A stretch of 64,000 bases of DNA from an uncultured Lachnoclostridium sp. (GCA_944376715.1 CALWDO010000003.1:114608-178607), one strand, 5' to 3'; counted from the first letter of the stretch, positions 16,166 through 25,267 are shown. Translations and numbers: made by a program. The notes: generated by a model not told the origin, from the sequence alone.

Positions 16166-17350
16166 TCAATTAGAGTGAGCCAAGCATCCAAGAACTGCAG
16201 AAATCACCATACAAACAGCTGCAAGTATAAACAGCGTGTTAAAATTGCCGCCTGCAATCGGAATCAGTACATATGAAGGAAGCACAACTGCTCCGAGCAG
16301 CTGAATTGTCGCAACAAGGCCGCTGGCAGTTCCTACATACTCCGAGCCAATTCCTTTAAAATTAATGATATCTCCCATAGCCAGCGGTATATTTCCACCA
16401 ATTGCAATTCCCGTCAATACCATAAGGATTCCACATAAAATCGGATTGGAGACCCGCCATGAGATTATCAAGCCAGCTACCGCAATAATTCCAAAGATCA
16501 AAACCACTTTCCGAATGCTGCCCAGTTTCTTCACCAGCGCAGGCCCAAGGAAACAGCTGATAAAGTTTCCTGCGGTATACAGTGAACCCATATAACCTGC
16601 TGTTTCAGCGGCCATGCCTATAGACTGCAGAGCTGTAGGCGCCCATGACGACATTATCACCTGACCTGCAAGTACACAAAAGAGCGAAAATGCCATAAGC
16701 CAAACCTGACGGGATCTGGCAGAAGCCCTGAACAATTCCCCAAAAGACTTCTGTGCGGATTCTGTATACCCTTTGGCGGTCTCCGGATTCTTTCCAAAAA
16801 GGAACCAACTGATTGCTGCAATAGCCATAAATACCGCAGCAACCATAAATGCTGTACTTACAGAGGTAAAATATGCTGTAGTTGCCATCGAAATAATCAT
16901 AGCCGCTGTACTGGACGCGTTGATGAGTCCAATTTTACTTTGCATCTGCGTCGGCGGATAAAATCCAGCTACAATTTTGGCCTGTCCAGCATTGATAAAC
17001 GCCGCGGAAAAACCTGTCATCAAAGTACCGACAAATAATGTCATATATCCGCCGCCTGTATAGAGCCGGATAAAGCCACCAATCGCCGCTATTAAAACTC
17101 CAATTCTCATTACCTTCACCGGCCCAAGCTTATCAAAAAGCAAGCCTGCCGCCAGAGAAAACAGGATTGCAGGAATCATAGGCGAAGTAAAAAGAGAAGA
17201 AAACTGCTCCATCCCTATGTTATAGCTTTCCATCACTTGAACAGCAATCGGCGATATCTGATACTGCAGATAGCTAGGTGCTGCGTTATTCAGGCATAAT
17301 GCCAACAGCACAAGCCCTGCACCCGCTGCTGTTTTTTTTGCAGCGCTCAT
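16166..17350 (-). CDS. MFS transporter
   Basis: 394-residue major facilitator superfamily permease with about twelve membrane helices; the conserved A-like loop between helices 2 and 3 is LLFDKLGPVKVMR. Its ATG overlaps the TGA of the upstream GcvT-like gene by four bases (ATGA), with CAGGGGG as ribosome site, so translation is coupled. Between two LigM-like proteins it most likely imports their methylated substrate. The direction and substrate are inferred from this context. Confidence 0.92.
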   Translation of the reverse strand: MSAAKKTAAGAGLVLLALCLNNAAPSYLQYQISPIAVQVMESYNIGMEQFSSLFTSPMIPAILFSLAAGLLFDKLGPVKVMRIGVLIAAIGGFIRLYTGGGYMTLFVGTLMTGFSAAFINAGQAKIVAGFYPPTQMQSKIGLINASSTAAMIISMATTAYFTSVSTAFMVAAVFMAIAAISWFLFGKNPETAKGYTESAQKSFGELFRASARSRQVWLMAFSLFCVLAGQVIMSSWAPTALQSIGMAAETAGYMGSLYTAGNFISCFLGPALVKKLGSIRKVVLIFGIIAVAGLIISWRVSNPILCGILMVLTGIAIGGNIPLAMGDIINFKGIGSEYVGTASGLVATIQLLGAVVLPSYVLIPIAGGNFNTLFILAAVCMVISAVLGCLAHSN

Positions 17351-18687
17351 TTAGATTCCCCCTGTCTGCTACCATTCGGTACAGTGCTTAAATCATAACC
17401 ACGATTATCCTGCACATCATTTTTATACCGGATATACGGAAATGGCCGGACAATAGCACGCAAATCCTTCTGAATACCTCCAAAATCTCCCCATTTTACA
17501 ATAACCTCATCGCCAATCTCAGCGCCATGGATATCCATAGTGCAGTGAGAAACCGTTACATGATAATGGCTGGAATAAGTAGGAACGCTTGACCAGCCAA
17601 TCTCGATGCCATCCTTCAAAACAATATCCTGATGCCCGCCGCACTGTTGAGGCTCTGCACAAGGCATATCCATGAATTTATACGGATGATCTGTAAACTG
17701 TGACGCATACACATCGATTATGTCTTCCTTGTTAAATTCAAGAGTTACAATCTTTCTGGATGGATTGCTCATTTCTTTTTCAAGAGCTTCCCGTCCTTTG
17801 AATTCATGATTAAACTTAGCCATCCACTCCCAATTTACTTCTACCGGCGTACGATGGCGGGCGCGATGATTTGCCGGATCCACACTGCCGGTACAATGCA
17901 TCGCAGTTCTCGCTACCTTCAAAAATTCCGGATCTTCAAACAGCGCCATTTCCCAATGCACGGTCTGCTGCGGGAATCCGCCAAAGGTATGGTTGACCGT
18001 ATAATCTCTCCAGCCAAGCCGCTTAATCCCATATTCTTTACCTGCAACCAGACATGCATTATAAACATCCGGCCCCCAGGCTTCTTCACCTCGGATTTCA
18101 TAAGCCAGTGTTCCACTCATACCAATGCGGCATACTTCAAAATTTCCATCAAAGCCAGGAATTTTGACCGGACGAAACTCCAAAAATTTCAAATCATGCA
18201 GATCTGTCTGGGTAACTTTTTCAATAACCGTCAAAGATCTTGGTCCGCTGAACTGAAATACAAAAGCCCTTTTCTGCGTGATCTTGACATCATATTTCCC
18301 ACCGGCTGCGTTGACCTGCGGATAAAAGCACACTCCGGCAGTTGTCCGATACTGGTCATCGGAGTCCTTCATATAAAGGACATGACCATCAATCAATCCT
18401 TCTTCATTAAGAAATACAAGGTGCTTGCAGGTTCCGGCTCTCCATTTGTACACGTCATTCATCACCAGGTCACTTAAAAGCTTAGCTGCATCTGGCCCGG
18501 TAATAGTCTGTTCATATCCGCTGATCCCCGAATGAATATAGGTACTTTCGAACCAGGATTTGTCTGTCTCATAAAACGGATCTCCATCCCAGTAGCATAA
18601 GAAACCACCACAGTCAAACCAATGTGTCGAATCAGAGTATACCGGAAGGAATTCTCTGCGTGGTCCATCCCATCTTTTGTTTTCCAT
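17347..18687 (-). CDS. GcvT/LigM-like aminomethyltransferase-family protein 2
   Basis: 446-residue GcvT-fold protein, a distant paralogue of the 14774 gene. Matching features are ITGPDAAKLLSDLVMNDVYK, IGMSGTLAYEIRGEEAW and the tail HYHVTVSHCTMDIHGAEIGD, where GcvT-family proteins close the folate-binding pocket. The start has GAAGGGG upstream. It is first in a three-gene run (this gene, the MFS transporter, GcvT-like 1), divergent from a PucR-type regulator. As for its partner, demethylation to tetrahydrofolate is the best guess. The two proteins differ enough that they may act on different methyl groups of the same molecule or form a hetero-oligomer. Confidence 0.8.
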   Translation of the reverse strand: MENKRWDGPRREFLPVYSDSTHWFDCGGFLCYWDGDPFYETDKSWFESTYIHSGISGYEQTITGPDAAKLLSDLVMNDVYKWRAGTCKHLVFLNEEGLIDGHVLYMKDSDDQYRTTAGVCFYPQVNAAGGKYDVKITQKRAFVFQFSGPRSLTVIEKVTQTDLHDLKFLEFRPVKIPGFDGNFEVCRIGMSGTLAYEIRGEEAWGPDVYNACLVAGKEYGIKRLGWRDYTVNHTFGGFPQQTVHWEMALFEDPEFLKVARTAMHCTGSVDPANHRARHRTPVEVNWEWMAKFNHEFKGREALEKEMSNPSRKIVTLEFNKEDIIDVYASQFTDHPYKFMDMPCAEPQQCGGHQDIVLKDGIEIGWSSVPTYSSHYHVTVSHCTMDIHGAEIGDEVIVKWGDFGGIQKDLRAIVRPFPYIRYKNDVQDNRGYDLSTVPNGSRQGESK

Positions 18688-18865
18688 AATTTTTCCCCTT
18701 CTTCCATTGTTTTTTATATGATTTACTTGTATAATTTATTATATTCTCTTTGTTTTGTATAAAAATAGTTATTTGTACAGATTATTTTTATTTATTTTCT
18801 ACACTTTTAACCAACTACGCAGAGCAAGGCAAATGGGATAATCCGCAACGGAAAAGGGGGCAAAC

Positions 18866-20338
18866 ATGTTACTAAGCTATGACATGATTACTGATGAAAC
18901 ATATACGATTTCTTATACCGGGATTGCTCCGGCAGATGAAGACTTGCGTTTTTCCGGCGTTTGGGTTGAACATTTCGGAGAACCAAATTCAGGTTCTATC
19001 TGCATCTTTGTCGGAGAGCCGGAGCCAGATGCATCCTGTGGGCTTTATGTACATACTGAATCAGACTCCTTACGTCTTCTCGTTGAAGTACAGCAGGTAT
19101 TTATCCGATATAACAACTGGTATGATGAAGTCCTGTCTGCTGCGCTGGCCGGGCGCCATCCACAGGAAGTATTGAATCTGGCTGTAAAAATATTGGATAA
19201 TCCTGTCGCCATCATCGATAACAGTTCACGAACACTGATGTACGCAGGAGAATTTCATGGTTCCACAGAAGGGAGTATATGGGAATCGGTCCTGAAAAAC
19301 GGTTTTTCCCAATATGAGGCATATCCTGCAAATTTCCGCAAAATAATCCGTGAAAAGCATCAGCAGGGGAAAATGCTGCTCTATCATTCTCCTTTTCCCA
19401 ACCATGAAGAACATATTTCCGTACCGCTCCTACATGACGGAATTCTGTTTGCAGGACTCGGCATGACAGATATCAATAAGCCATTCACACGATCTGAGAT
19501 TCAGCTTGCCAAAATCATCGCGAATATTCTCAGCATGTCTTTTGCTGTCAGCGGGAAAATTCCGCATTATTCATCAGAACACACTTACTATATTGATGCA
19601 ATTCTCAACGGAAGAACCGTCGATCCGTTGCTTCTCGAACAATATGTGAAACGACTGCACTGGAGACTGGAAGATCACTATCAGTTGTTGTGTATTCGTT
19701 TTCCGGATGGACGGAAATTCAATCAGGATGAACGGGAGCCCGTGTTGTTCCGGCTTGGGCTTCTTTTTCCGGACAGTCTGGGCACCTATATCAATGATAC
19801 CGTAGTTTTAGTACTTCGAAATCCCGCTAAAGACTTAATTCCATCCCATTCCTCTCATCTGACTTCATATTTTGCCGGACAGGGTATGGTTGCCGGATAC
19901 AGTACACTTGTGCACGGTTTGAAAAATATCCGTTATGCCTATACACAAGCTGTCCTTGCACTTCAAGGCAGAGAAGGATGCGGCGTATATTATTTTCTGG
20001 ATGATTACAAAAACGTGATCATTGAATCGTTGTATTCTTTAGGTGATGTCCGTTCTTTTTGTCATCCTGATATTTTAAATCTCTATACGCAGGACAGGGA
20101 CAATGGGATTCATATGATTCAGACCATTTATACATTTATGAACTGTGGGGGAAGCATTGCTGCCGCATCGAAAGAATTGAATATTCATCGCAATACACTG
20201 ATCTATCGACTGGAGAAATTAGAAAACTCTTATGGCATCCGTCTGAAAAATCTTGATTCAGATTTTCGCTTTTATTTAATCATTACGTGTCAGATTATTT
20301 TTTATCTTGATCGCAAAGAAACCATAAAAGAAAAATAG
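18866..20338 (+). CDS. PucR/CdaR-type transcriptional regulator
   Basis: 490 residues with an N-terminal variable region, a long central domain (GAF-like/CdaR regulatory area, residues about 100-380) and a C-terminal PucR helix-turn-helix: AASKELNIHRNTLIYRLEKLE is the DNA-recognition region. Such proteins sense small molecules and usually activate the divergent catabolic genes. Here that is the GcvT-like/MFS operon starting at 18687 on the other strand. GGGGG ribosome site just before the ATG. The second PucR-type gene at 10743 is a relative. The ligand is unknown. Confidence 0.85.
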   Translation: MLLSYDMITDETYTISYTGIAPADEDLRFSGVWVEHFGEPNSGSICIFVGEPEPDASCGLYVHTESDSLRLLVEVQQVFIRYNNWYDEVLSAALAGRHPQEVLNLAVKILDNPVAIIDNSSRTLMYAGEFHGSTEGSIWESVLKNGFSQYEAYPANFRKIIREKHQQGKMLLYHSPFPNHEEHISVPLLHDGILFAGLGMTDINKPFTRSEIQLAKIIANILSMSFAVSGKIPHYSSEHTYYIDAILNGRTVDPLLLEQYVKRLHWRLEDHYQLLCIRFPDGRKFNQDEREPVLFRLGLLFPDSLGTYINDTVVLVLRNPAKDLIPSHSSHLTSYFAGQGMVAGYSTLVHGLKNIRYAYTQAVLALQGREGCGVYYFLDDYKNVIIESLYSLGDVRSFCHPDILNLYTQDRDNGIHMIQTIYTFMNCGGSIAAASKELNIHRNTLIYRLEKLENSYGIRLKNLDSDFRFYLIITCQIIFYLDRKETIKEK

Positions 20339-20379
20339 AGGTGATGTCAGTCTTATAATATTCACTCTCATAAGACATC

Positions 20380-20407
20380 TTGTAATTTTACCGGAATCCG
20401 ATATACT
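20380..20407 (+). promoter_or_regulatory. Probable treR promoter with overlapping operator-like sequence
   Basis: TTGTAA and TATACT boxes 16 bases apart. The -10 region runs into ATATGTATACGC, related to the TreR sites listed below. This suggests negative autoregulation. Pattern match only. Confidence 0.5.
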
Positions 20408-20448
20408 TATATGTATACGCAGCATTTTTAAAGAAAGCAGGATGAAAT

Positions 20449-21156
20449 ATGGCAAGCAAATACGTACAAGTATATACCGACTTGAAAAATATGATTGAAT
20501 CCGAAGCTCTGAAAACGGGCCAGGCATTGCCTGCGGAAGGAGAACTGATGGAACTCTATCAGGTATCCAGAGATACCATCCGGAAAGCGCTGGGGATCCT
20601 GGAAAATCAGGGATATATTCAAAAATCCCGGGGAAAAGTCGCCACCGTAGCCGGAAAGAAAGAATATGTCTTTCCTTTTGAGAAACTTGCCAGTTTCAAA
20701 GAGCTTAACGCCCATCTGAACCGGCAGACCAGAACCGAAGTGGAAAATCTGGAGATTCTTTCGGACGCAGGCCGTATCAAGGAGCTGTTCGGAGATCACG
20801 CAGAATCCGAAGTCTATGACCTTCTCAGAGTCAGGGTGATCGACGGAGAACGGGTAATCATGGACCACGATTACTTCAAGCGGAGCATCGTCCCCAACCT
20901 TCCTCTGAGAGCCTGCAGAGATTCTGTCTATGAGTATCTGGAGAAGGAACAGGGACTGAAGATCGGATATGCTACCAAAGAAATATTTGTCCGCGACGCC
21001 ACGGAGCAGGATCGAAAATATTTAGACATGGGGCGTTACGATCTTGTAATTGTTTCCAAAAGTTATACGTATACGTCTGACGGTATCTTGTTTCAGTACA
21101 CAGAATCCAGACATCGCCCTGATCACTTTAATTTTGTAGGAGTTGCACAAAGATAA
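20449..21156 (+). CDS. treR: Trehalose operon repressor, GntR/HutC family
   Basis: 235 residues with an N-terminal winged helix (YTDLKNMIESEALKTGQALP then VSRDTIRKALGILENQGYIQ) and a UTRA ligand-binding domain (about residues 85-230, with LRVRVIDGERVIMDHDYF and ILFQYTESRHRPD). The position directly before a trehalose PTS permease and trehalose-6-phosphate hydrolase identifies it as TreR, whose inducer in Firmicutes is trehalose-6-phosphate. AAGCAGGA ribosome site. It ends at a strong terminator, after which a second promoter with two operators drives treB-treC. An operator-like sequence also lies inside its first codons (20457-20473). Confidence 0.93.
   Translation: MASKYVQVYTDLKNMIESEALKTGQALPAEGELMELYQVSRDTIRKALGILENQGYIQKSRGKVATVAGKKEYVFPFEKLASFKELNAHLNRQTRTEVENLEILSDAGRIKELFGDHAESEVYDLLRVRVIDGERVIMDHDYFKRSIVPNLPLRACRDSVYEYLEKEQGLKIGYATKEIFVRDATEQDRKYLDMGRYDLVIVSKSYTYTSDGILFQYTESRHRPDHFNFVGVAQR
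20457..20473 (+). promoter_or_regulatory. Operator-like sequence inside the treR coding start
   Basis: CAAATACGTACAAGTAT matches the two treB operators (CAARTACGTAYATGTTA) at 14 of 17 positions, counting R and Y as matches. It lies over codons 3-9 of treR, where TreR binding would block its own transcription. Confidence 0.45.
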
Positions 21157-21172
21157 TCTTTTTAATTTATGC

Positions 21173-21206
21173 ATTGCGCCGGTTTTATTGACCGGCGCAA
21201 TTTTTT
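21173..21206 (+). terminator. Intrinsic terminator after treR
   Basis: Stem ATTGCGCCGGT / ACCGGCGCAAT with a 7-base loop followed by TTTTTT. Separates treR from treB. Confidence 0.92.
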
Positions 21207-21218
21207 CATCCGAAACCG

Positions 21219-21247
21219 TTGACTATCAAATACGTATATGTTATTGT
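21219..21247 (+). promoter_or_regulatory. Promoter of treB-treC
   Basis: TTGACT and TATTGT boxes 17 bases apart. TreR operator 1 fills the spacer, consistent with repression by steric block. Confidence 0.65.
21227..21243 (+). promoter_or_regulatory. TreR operator 1
   Basis: CAAATACGTATATGTTA, with a palindromic TACGTA core. It is repeated 30 bases downstream at 21257-21273, with 15 of 17 bases the same. GntR/HutC repressors bind palindromes of this sort, but binding is inferred. Confidence 0.65.
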
Positions 21248-21256
21248 ATCAGCATA

Positions 21257-21273
21257 CAAGTACGTACATGTTA
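21257..21273 (+). promoter_or_regulatory. TreR operator 2
   Basis: CAAGTACGTACATGTTA, a near copy of operator 1, exactly 30 bases downstream (about three helical turns), between the -10 box and the ribosome site of treB. Confidence 0.65.
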
Positions 21274-21299
21274 TAAGTTAAGGGTGAGAGGTGGATAAA

Positions 21300-22733
21300 A
21301 TGTCCGAATTTACAAACGACGCAAAAAAGATGCTCGAATTAGTGGGCGGAAGAGATAATATTGTATCGTTCACACACTGCGCAACACGTATGAGATTTGT
21401 CCTGGCCGACGACAAGAAAGCGGACGTGAAGGGAATCGAAGCACTTTCCTGTGTAAAGGGCAGTTTCACACAGGGCGGGCAGTTCCAGGTTATCATTGGA
21501 AACAAGGTCTCCCAGTTCTTCGATGAATTTTCTGCAGTCAGCAATATGGACGGCGTGGATAAGCAGGAAGCAAAGAAAGCCGCGAAGGGAAATATGAATC
21601 TGCTCCAGCGGGCGGTGGCAAACCTGGCAGAGATCTTCGCGCCGATTATTCCCGCGATCATTGTCGGCGGTCTGATCCTGGGTTTCAGAAACGTGATCGG
21701 AGACATCGAGCTGCTGGAAAACGGAACCAAGGCGATTACGGAAGTCTATCCGTTCTGGGCGGGCGCCTATAATTTCCTCTGGCTGGCAGGAGAGGCAATC
21801 TTCACATTCCTTCCCGTAGGCATTACCTGGTCCGTATGCAAAAAGATGAACGTGGACCAGATGCTGGGTATCGTACTGGGTATCACGCTGGTATCTCCGC
21901 AGCTTATGTCCGCATCCGACTATGTGGCTGCCATCGAAGCGGGAGATCCGGTCAAATACTGGGATTTCGGCTCCTTCCATATCAACATGGTGGGCTATCA
22001 GTCGCAGGTTATCCCGGCGATCCTGGTTGGGCTCGCATTTGCAGTAATTTACAGATTCTTAAAGAAACATGTACCGGAAGTCATCTCCATGATCGTGGTT
22101 CCGTTCTTTTCCCTGATCCCGGCGATCATTCTGGCCCATACCATTATCGGACCATTCGGACGTATGATCGGCGACGGACTGGCAGGCATCATCATGGCAG
22201 GCTTTAATTCTTCCTTTGCATGGCTGTTCAGCGGTATCTACGGACTTCTCTATCCGCTGCTGGTCATCACAGGACTGCACCACTCTATGCTTCCTATAGA
22301 CCTGCAGACGGTAGCTACCATGGGCGGCATCTATACATTCCCGGTAGTGGCGCTCAGCAACATCGCCCAGGCATCCGCAGTCATGGCCTTCGTATTCATC
22401 AACCGGAAAGACGCAAAGGCCCGGGAAGTCGGCATCCCATCCTTTATCTCCGGCTATCTGGGTGTTACGGAGCCTGCCATGTTCGGCGTCAACCTGAAAT
22501 ATCTGTATCCGTTCGTGGGGGCCATGCTTACCAGCGGTATCATGGGCATCGTCTCCAGACTCTTCGGCGTTATCGCCAACAGCGTGGGCGTAGGCGGCCT
22601 TCCGGCTTTCCTCTCCATGCGCGGAGACAAGATACCGGCGTACATACTGTGCATCGTCATTGACGTCATACTGGCTTTCCTTATCACCGTTATACTTTCC
22701 AGAACCAAGTTAAAAGATATGGGAACCAAATAA
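21300..22733 (+). CDS. treB: Trehalose-specific PTS permease EIIBC
   Basis: 477-residue membrane permease that imports trehalose as trehalose-6-phosphate. The EIIB domain (residues about 1-85) carries the phosphorylated cysteine in FTHCATRMRF. The EIIC domain (from about 105) has the typical ten-helix glucose/sucrose/trehalose fold with FLPVGITWSVCKK and GLHHSMLPIDLQ. No EIIA domain is fused, so phosphate must come from a separate EIIA-Glc-type protein. The frame is open from a GTG at 21291, but the ATG at 21300 has GAGAGGTGG upstream at good spacing. Followed by treC after 31 bases. Confidence 0.94.
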   Translation: MSEFTNDAKKMLELVGGRDNIVSFTHCATRMRFVLADDKKADVKGIEALSCVKGSFTQGGQFQVIIGNKVSQFFDEFSAVSNMDGVDKQEAKKAAKGNMNLLQRAVANLAEIFAPIIPAIIVGGLILGFRNVIGDIELLENGTKAITEVYPFWAGAYNFLWLAGEAIFTFLPVGITWSVCKKMNVDQMLGIVLGITLVSPQLMSASDYVAAIEAGDPVKYWDFGSFHINMVGYQSQVIPAILVGLAFAVIYRFLKKHVPEVISMIVVPFFSLIPAIILAHTIIGPFGRMIGDGLAGIIMAGFNSSFAWLFSGIYGLLYPLLVITGLHHSMLPIDLQTVATMGGIYTFPVVALSNIAQASAVMAFVFINRKDAKAREVGIPSFISGYLGVTEPAMFGVNLKYLYPFVGAMLTSGIMGIVSRLFGVIANSVGVGGLPAFLSMRGDKIPAYILCIVIDVILAFLITVILSRTKLKDMGTK

Positions 22734-22764
22734 TCGATAAACCGACAGCAAAGAGGAGAACATC

Positions 22765-24405
22765 ATGAATCTGGGAAATAAAGTAGTATATCAGATCTAC
22801 CCGAAATCATTCCAGGACACCAACAGCGACGGCATCGGGGATCTGAAAGGCATTATCAAGCATCTGGACTACCTGGAAGAGCTTGGCGTAGATTATATCT
22901 GGATTACGCCTTTCTATGTGTCGCCTCAGAATGACAACGGATACGATATTGCGGATTACCGCAATATCGATCCCATGTACGGAACAATGGAAGATTTTGA
23001 CCTTCTTGTAAAAGAGGCGGCGAAAAGGAACATTTATCTGATGATGGACATGGTCTTCAACCACTGCTCCACCAGGCATGAATGGTTCCAGAAAGCCTTA
23101 AAAGGCGATCCTTATTACCGGGACTTCTTTATATTCAAAAAAGGGAAAAACGGCCTTCCTCCTACCAACTGGGAGTCTAACTTCGGAGGAGACGCCTGGA
23201 GTTATCTTCCGGAAACAGATGAATATTATCTGCACCTTTTCCATGTGACGCAGGCGGACCTGAACTGGGACAATCCGAACGTCCGCCAGGCATGTTACGA
23301 TATCGTAAACTTCTGGATTGATAAGGGTGTGAAAGGCTTCCGTTTTGACGTTATCAACCTGATATCCAAGACCGGAGTCTATGAAGACGACCTGACCGGA
23401 AACGGGAAAAAATATTATACGGACGGTCCCAGGATCCACGAATATCTTCAGGAGCTGAACCGGAATACTTTCGGCAGATATGACGACATCATCACCGTCG
23501 GTGAAATGTCCTCCACCACTCTGGAAAACAGTATCCGTTACTCCAATCCGGCATCCCATGAGCTGTCCATGATCTTCAGCTTCCACCATCTCCGGATCGA
23601 CTATCCGTCCGGCAACAAATGGGAGATTCAGCCGTTCCGTTTCCATGATCTGAAGAAAAATCTCTTCACATGGCAGCGGGAAATGGAAAAAGGCGGCGGC
23701 TGGAATGCGCTGTTCTGGTACAACCACGATCAGCCCCGCATCGTCTCCAGAATCGGAGACGAAGGGAAATACCGGCTGGAATCCGCCAAGATGCTGGCAA
23801 CCACCATCCACGGCCTGAAAGGGACTCCTTATATCTATCAGGGCGAAGAGATCGGCATGACCAACGCGGGATTTACGGATATCAGCCAGTACCGGGACAT
23901 TGAATCTCTGAATTATTATAATCTGATGAGACGGAAGGGAAAACCGGAAGAGGAAATCTACGAAAGTCTCCGCAGAAAATCCAGGGACAACTCCCGCACT
24001 CCTATGCAGTGGGACGACTCCGAAAACGCCGGTTTCTCCGATGTGCAGCCCTGGATCTCCGTGATCCCGAATTATAAGGAGATCAACACCCTGGACCGGG
24101 AATCGGACAATTCCATATTTAATTACTACAAGGAGCTGATCCGGCTGAGAAAAACAGTCCCAGTCATCGCCGACGGAACCTTTGAAGCGCTGCTGGAGGA
24201 TGACGACAGGATCCTTGCATACAAGAGAACAAACAGTACGCAGGAACTCTATGTCTTCTGCAACTATTTCCCGGAAGAGGCAAAAGTTGCCCTGAGTATT
24301 CCGGCGGACTGCAGATGCATCCTGTCTAACTACAACGAGGAGATCCAGCCAGGAGATCTTACGCTCCGGCCCTATGAAGCAATCATGTTCCTGCGTGATC
24401 TCTGA
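22765..24405 (+). CDS. treC: Trehalose-6-phosphate hydrolase, GH13
   Basis: 546-residue cytoplasmic alpha-glucosidase-like enzyme that splits trehalose-6-phosphate into glucose and glucose-6-phosphate. GH13 motifs: DMVFNHCS, GFRFDVINLI (nucleophile Asp), ITVGEMSS (acid/base Glu) and YNHDQPR (third catalytic Asp), followed by a C-terminal beta domain. GAGGAG site before the ATG. It works with the EIIBC permease just upstream. Oligo-1,6-glucosidase is the main alternative in this subfamily, but VGEMSSTT and the operon favour TreC. Confidence 0.94.
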   Translation: MNLGNKVVYQIYPKSFQDTNSDGIGDLKGIIKHLDYLEELGVDYIWITPFYVSPQNDNGYDIADYRNIDPMYGTMEDFDLLVKEAAKRNIYLMMDMVFNHCSTRHEWFQKALKGDPYYRDFFIFKKGKNGLPPTNWESNFGGDAWSYLPETDEYYLHLFHVTQADLNWDNPNVRQACYDIVNFWIDKGVKGFRFDVINLISKTGVYEDDLTGNGKKYYTDGPRIHEYLQELNRNTFGRYDDIITVGEMSSTTLENSIRYSNPASHELSMIFSFHHLRIDYPSGNKWEIQPFRFHDLKKNLFTWQREMEKGGGWNALFWYNHDQPRIVSRIGDEGKYRLESAKMLATTIHGLKGTPYIYQGEEIGMTNAGFTDISQYRDIESLNYYNLMRRKGKPEEEIYESLRRKSRDNSRTPMQWDDSENAGFSDVQPWISVIPNYKEINTLDRESDNSIFNYYKELIRLRKTVPVIADGTFEALLEDDDRILAYKRTNSTQELYVFCNYFPEEAKVALSIPADCRCILSNYNEEIQPGDLTLRPYEAIMFLRDL

Positions 24406-24427
24406 TATTTATAAAATCGCCCCTCCC

Positions 24428-24469
24428 AAAGACAGCCGCGGAATAACCCATTCCACGGCTGTCTTTTTC
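24428..24469 (+). terminator. Intrinsic terminator after treC
   Basis: Stem AAAGACAGCCGCGGAAT / ATTCCACGGCTGTCTTT with one mismatch and a short loop, then a T run. Ends the trehalose operon. Confidence 0.88.
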
Positions 24470-24514
24470 ATTATTTACTCGCACTGTGCGGCAAATTCGC
24501 GATTCACAAAATGC

Positions 24515-25267
24515 TCAATTTTCCGGCTTTTCTGCGGTTTCGATTGTCTCTCCCGCGATCCGGAGCAGATCTTCAATCTCCTCCAAAGGCATATCCAGAT
24601 AGAGAGAAAGTTCGTCCGGCGTCACTTCTCTTCCCAGATCTTCGGTCAGCTTCGTGACGGAATCCGCCAGCTTATTCAGCTTGTCTGTGATCTGAACGCC
24701 TGTATCACGGGCGTCTTCCTGTTCCTGGAGAGCTTCCTGCAGGGCTCTGCGTATCTCGTGTTCCAGATGTGCTTCCACCGTGAGCGCCTCATCCATAAGT
24801 CCCAGAGTGTCTATGCCAACCATCAATCCCAGACTGCCTTCCTGTACCAGGTCCTGTATAGGAAGGCTTCCGTGCGCATAGTCCTCCGCCAGTTCCAATA
24901 CATAATCCATGTAGTGCTCTGTCAGAAGCCGCTTCGCCTCCGCTTCTCCATCGGCCGCCCTGGCATACAAATCCTCCAGCTGATCCGCGGATTGTTTCTG
25001 AAGCCTCTTCAGTTCTTTGCGGTATTGCTTCAGAAATTCCTGTTCTTCGTCCGTATACGGGGGTTTTTCCGTCTCCGGAAGCACCGCTCCTTCCACATGA
25101 ATCCCTTTCCCGGACAGATACGCATATACCATCTGGTACTGCGTCTCATCCAGATCCATGCCGGAAAGCGCATCCTGAACTTCCTGCACCGACAGTTTTC
25201 GATCCTTTGTCTCAGCCACCGCTTTCAGCGCGGCCAGCGCTGTCCGAAATTTTGTCTGTTCATCCAT
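24515..25267 (-). CDS. Sigma-70-like protein lacking region 4
   Basis: 250 residues with recognisable parts of a primary sigma factor. Residues about 10-60 resemble region 1.1 (LSVQEVQDALSGMDLD then MVYAYLSGKGI). Residues about 100-155 resemble regions 1.2-2.2 (AKRLLTEHYMDYVLELAEDY and LPIQDLVQEGSLGLM). Residues about 195-245 resemble region 3 (ITDKLNKLADSVTKLTEDLG then VTPDELSLYLDMPLEEIEDL). Region 2.3-2.4 is poorly conserved and region 4, which reads the -35 box, is absent. It could be an RNA polymerase-binding modulator rather than a promoter-specific sigma. Its ATG overlaps the upstream EamA gene by eight bases. Confidence 0.8.
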   Translation of the reverse strand: MDEQTKFRTALAALKAVAETKDRKLSVQEVQDALSGMDLDETQYQMVYAYLSGKGIHVEGAVLPETEKPPYTDEEQEFLKQYRKELKRLQKQSADQLEDLYARAADGEAEAKRLLTEHYMDYVLELAEDYAHGSLPIQDLVQEGSLGLMVGIDTLGLMDEALTVEAHLEHEIRRALQEALQEQEDARDTGVQITDKLNKLADSVTKLTEDLGREVTPDELSLYLDMPLEEIEDLLRIAGETIETAEKPEN

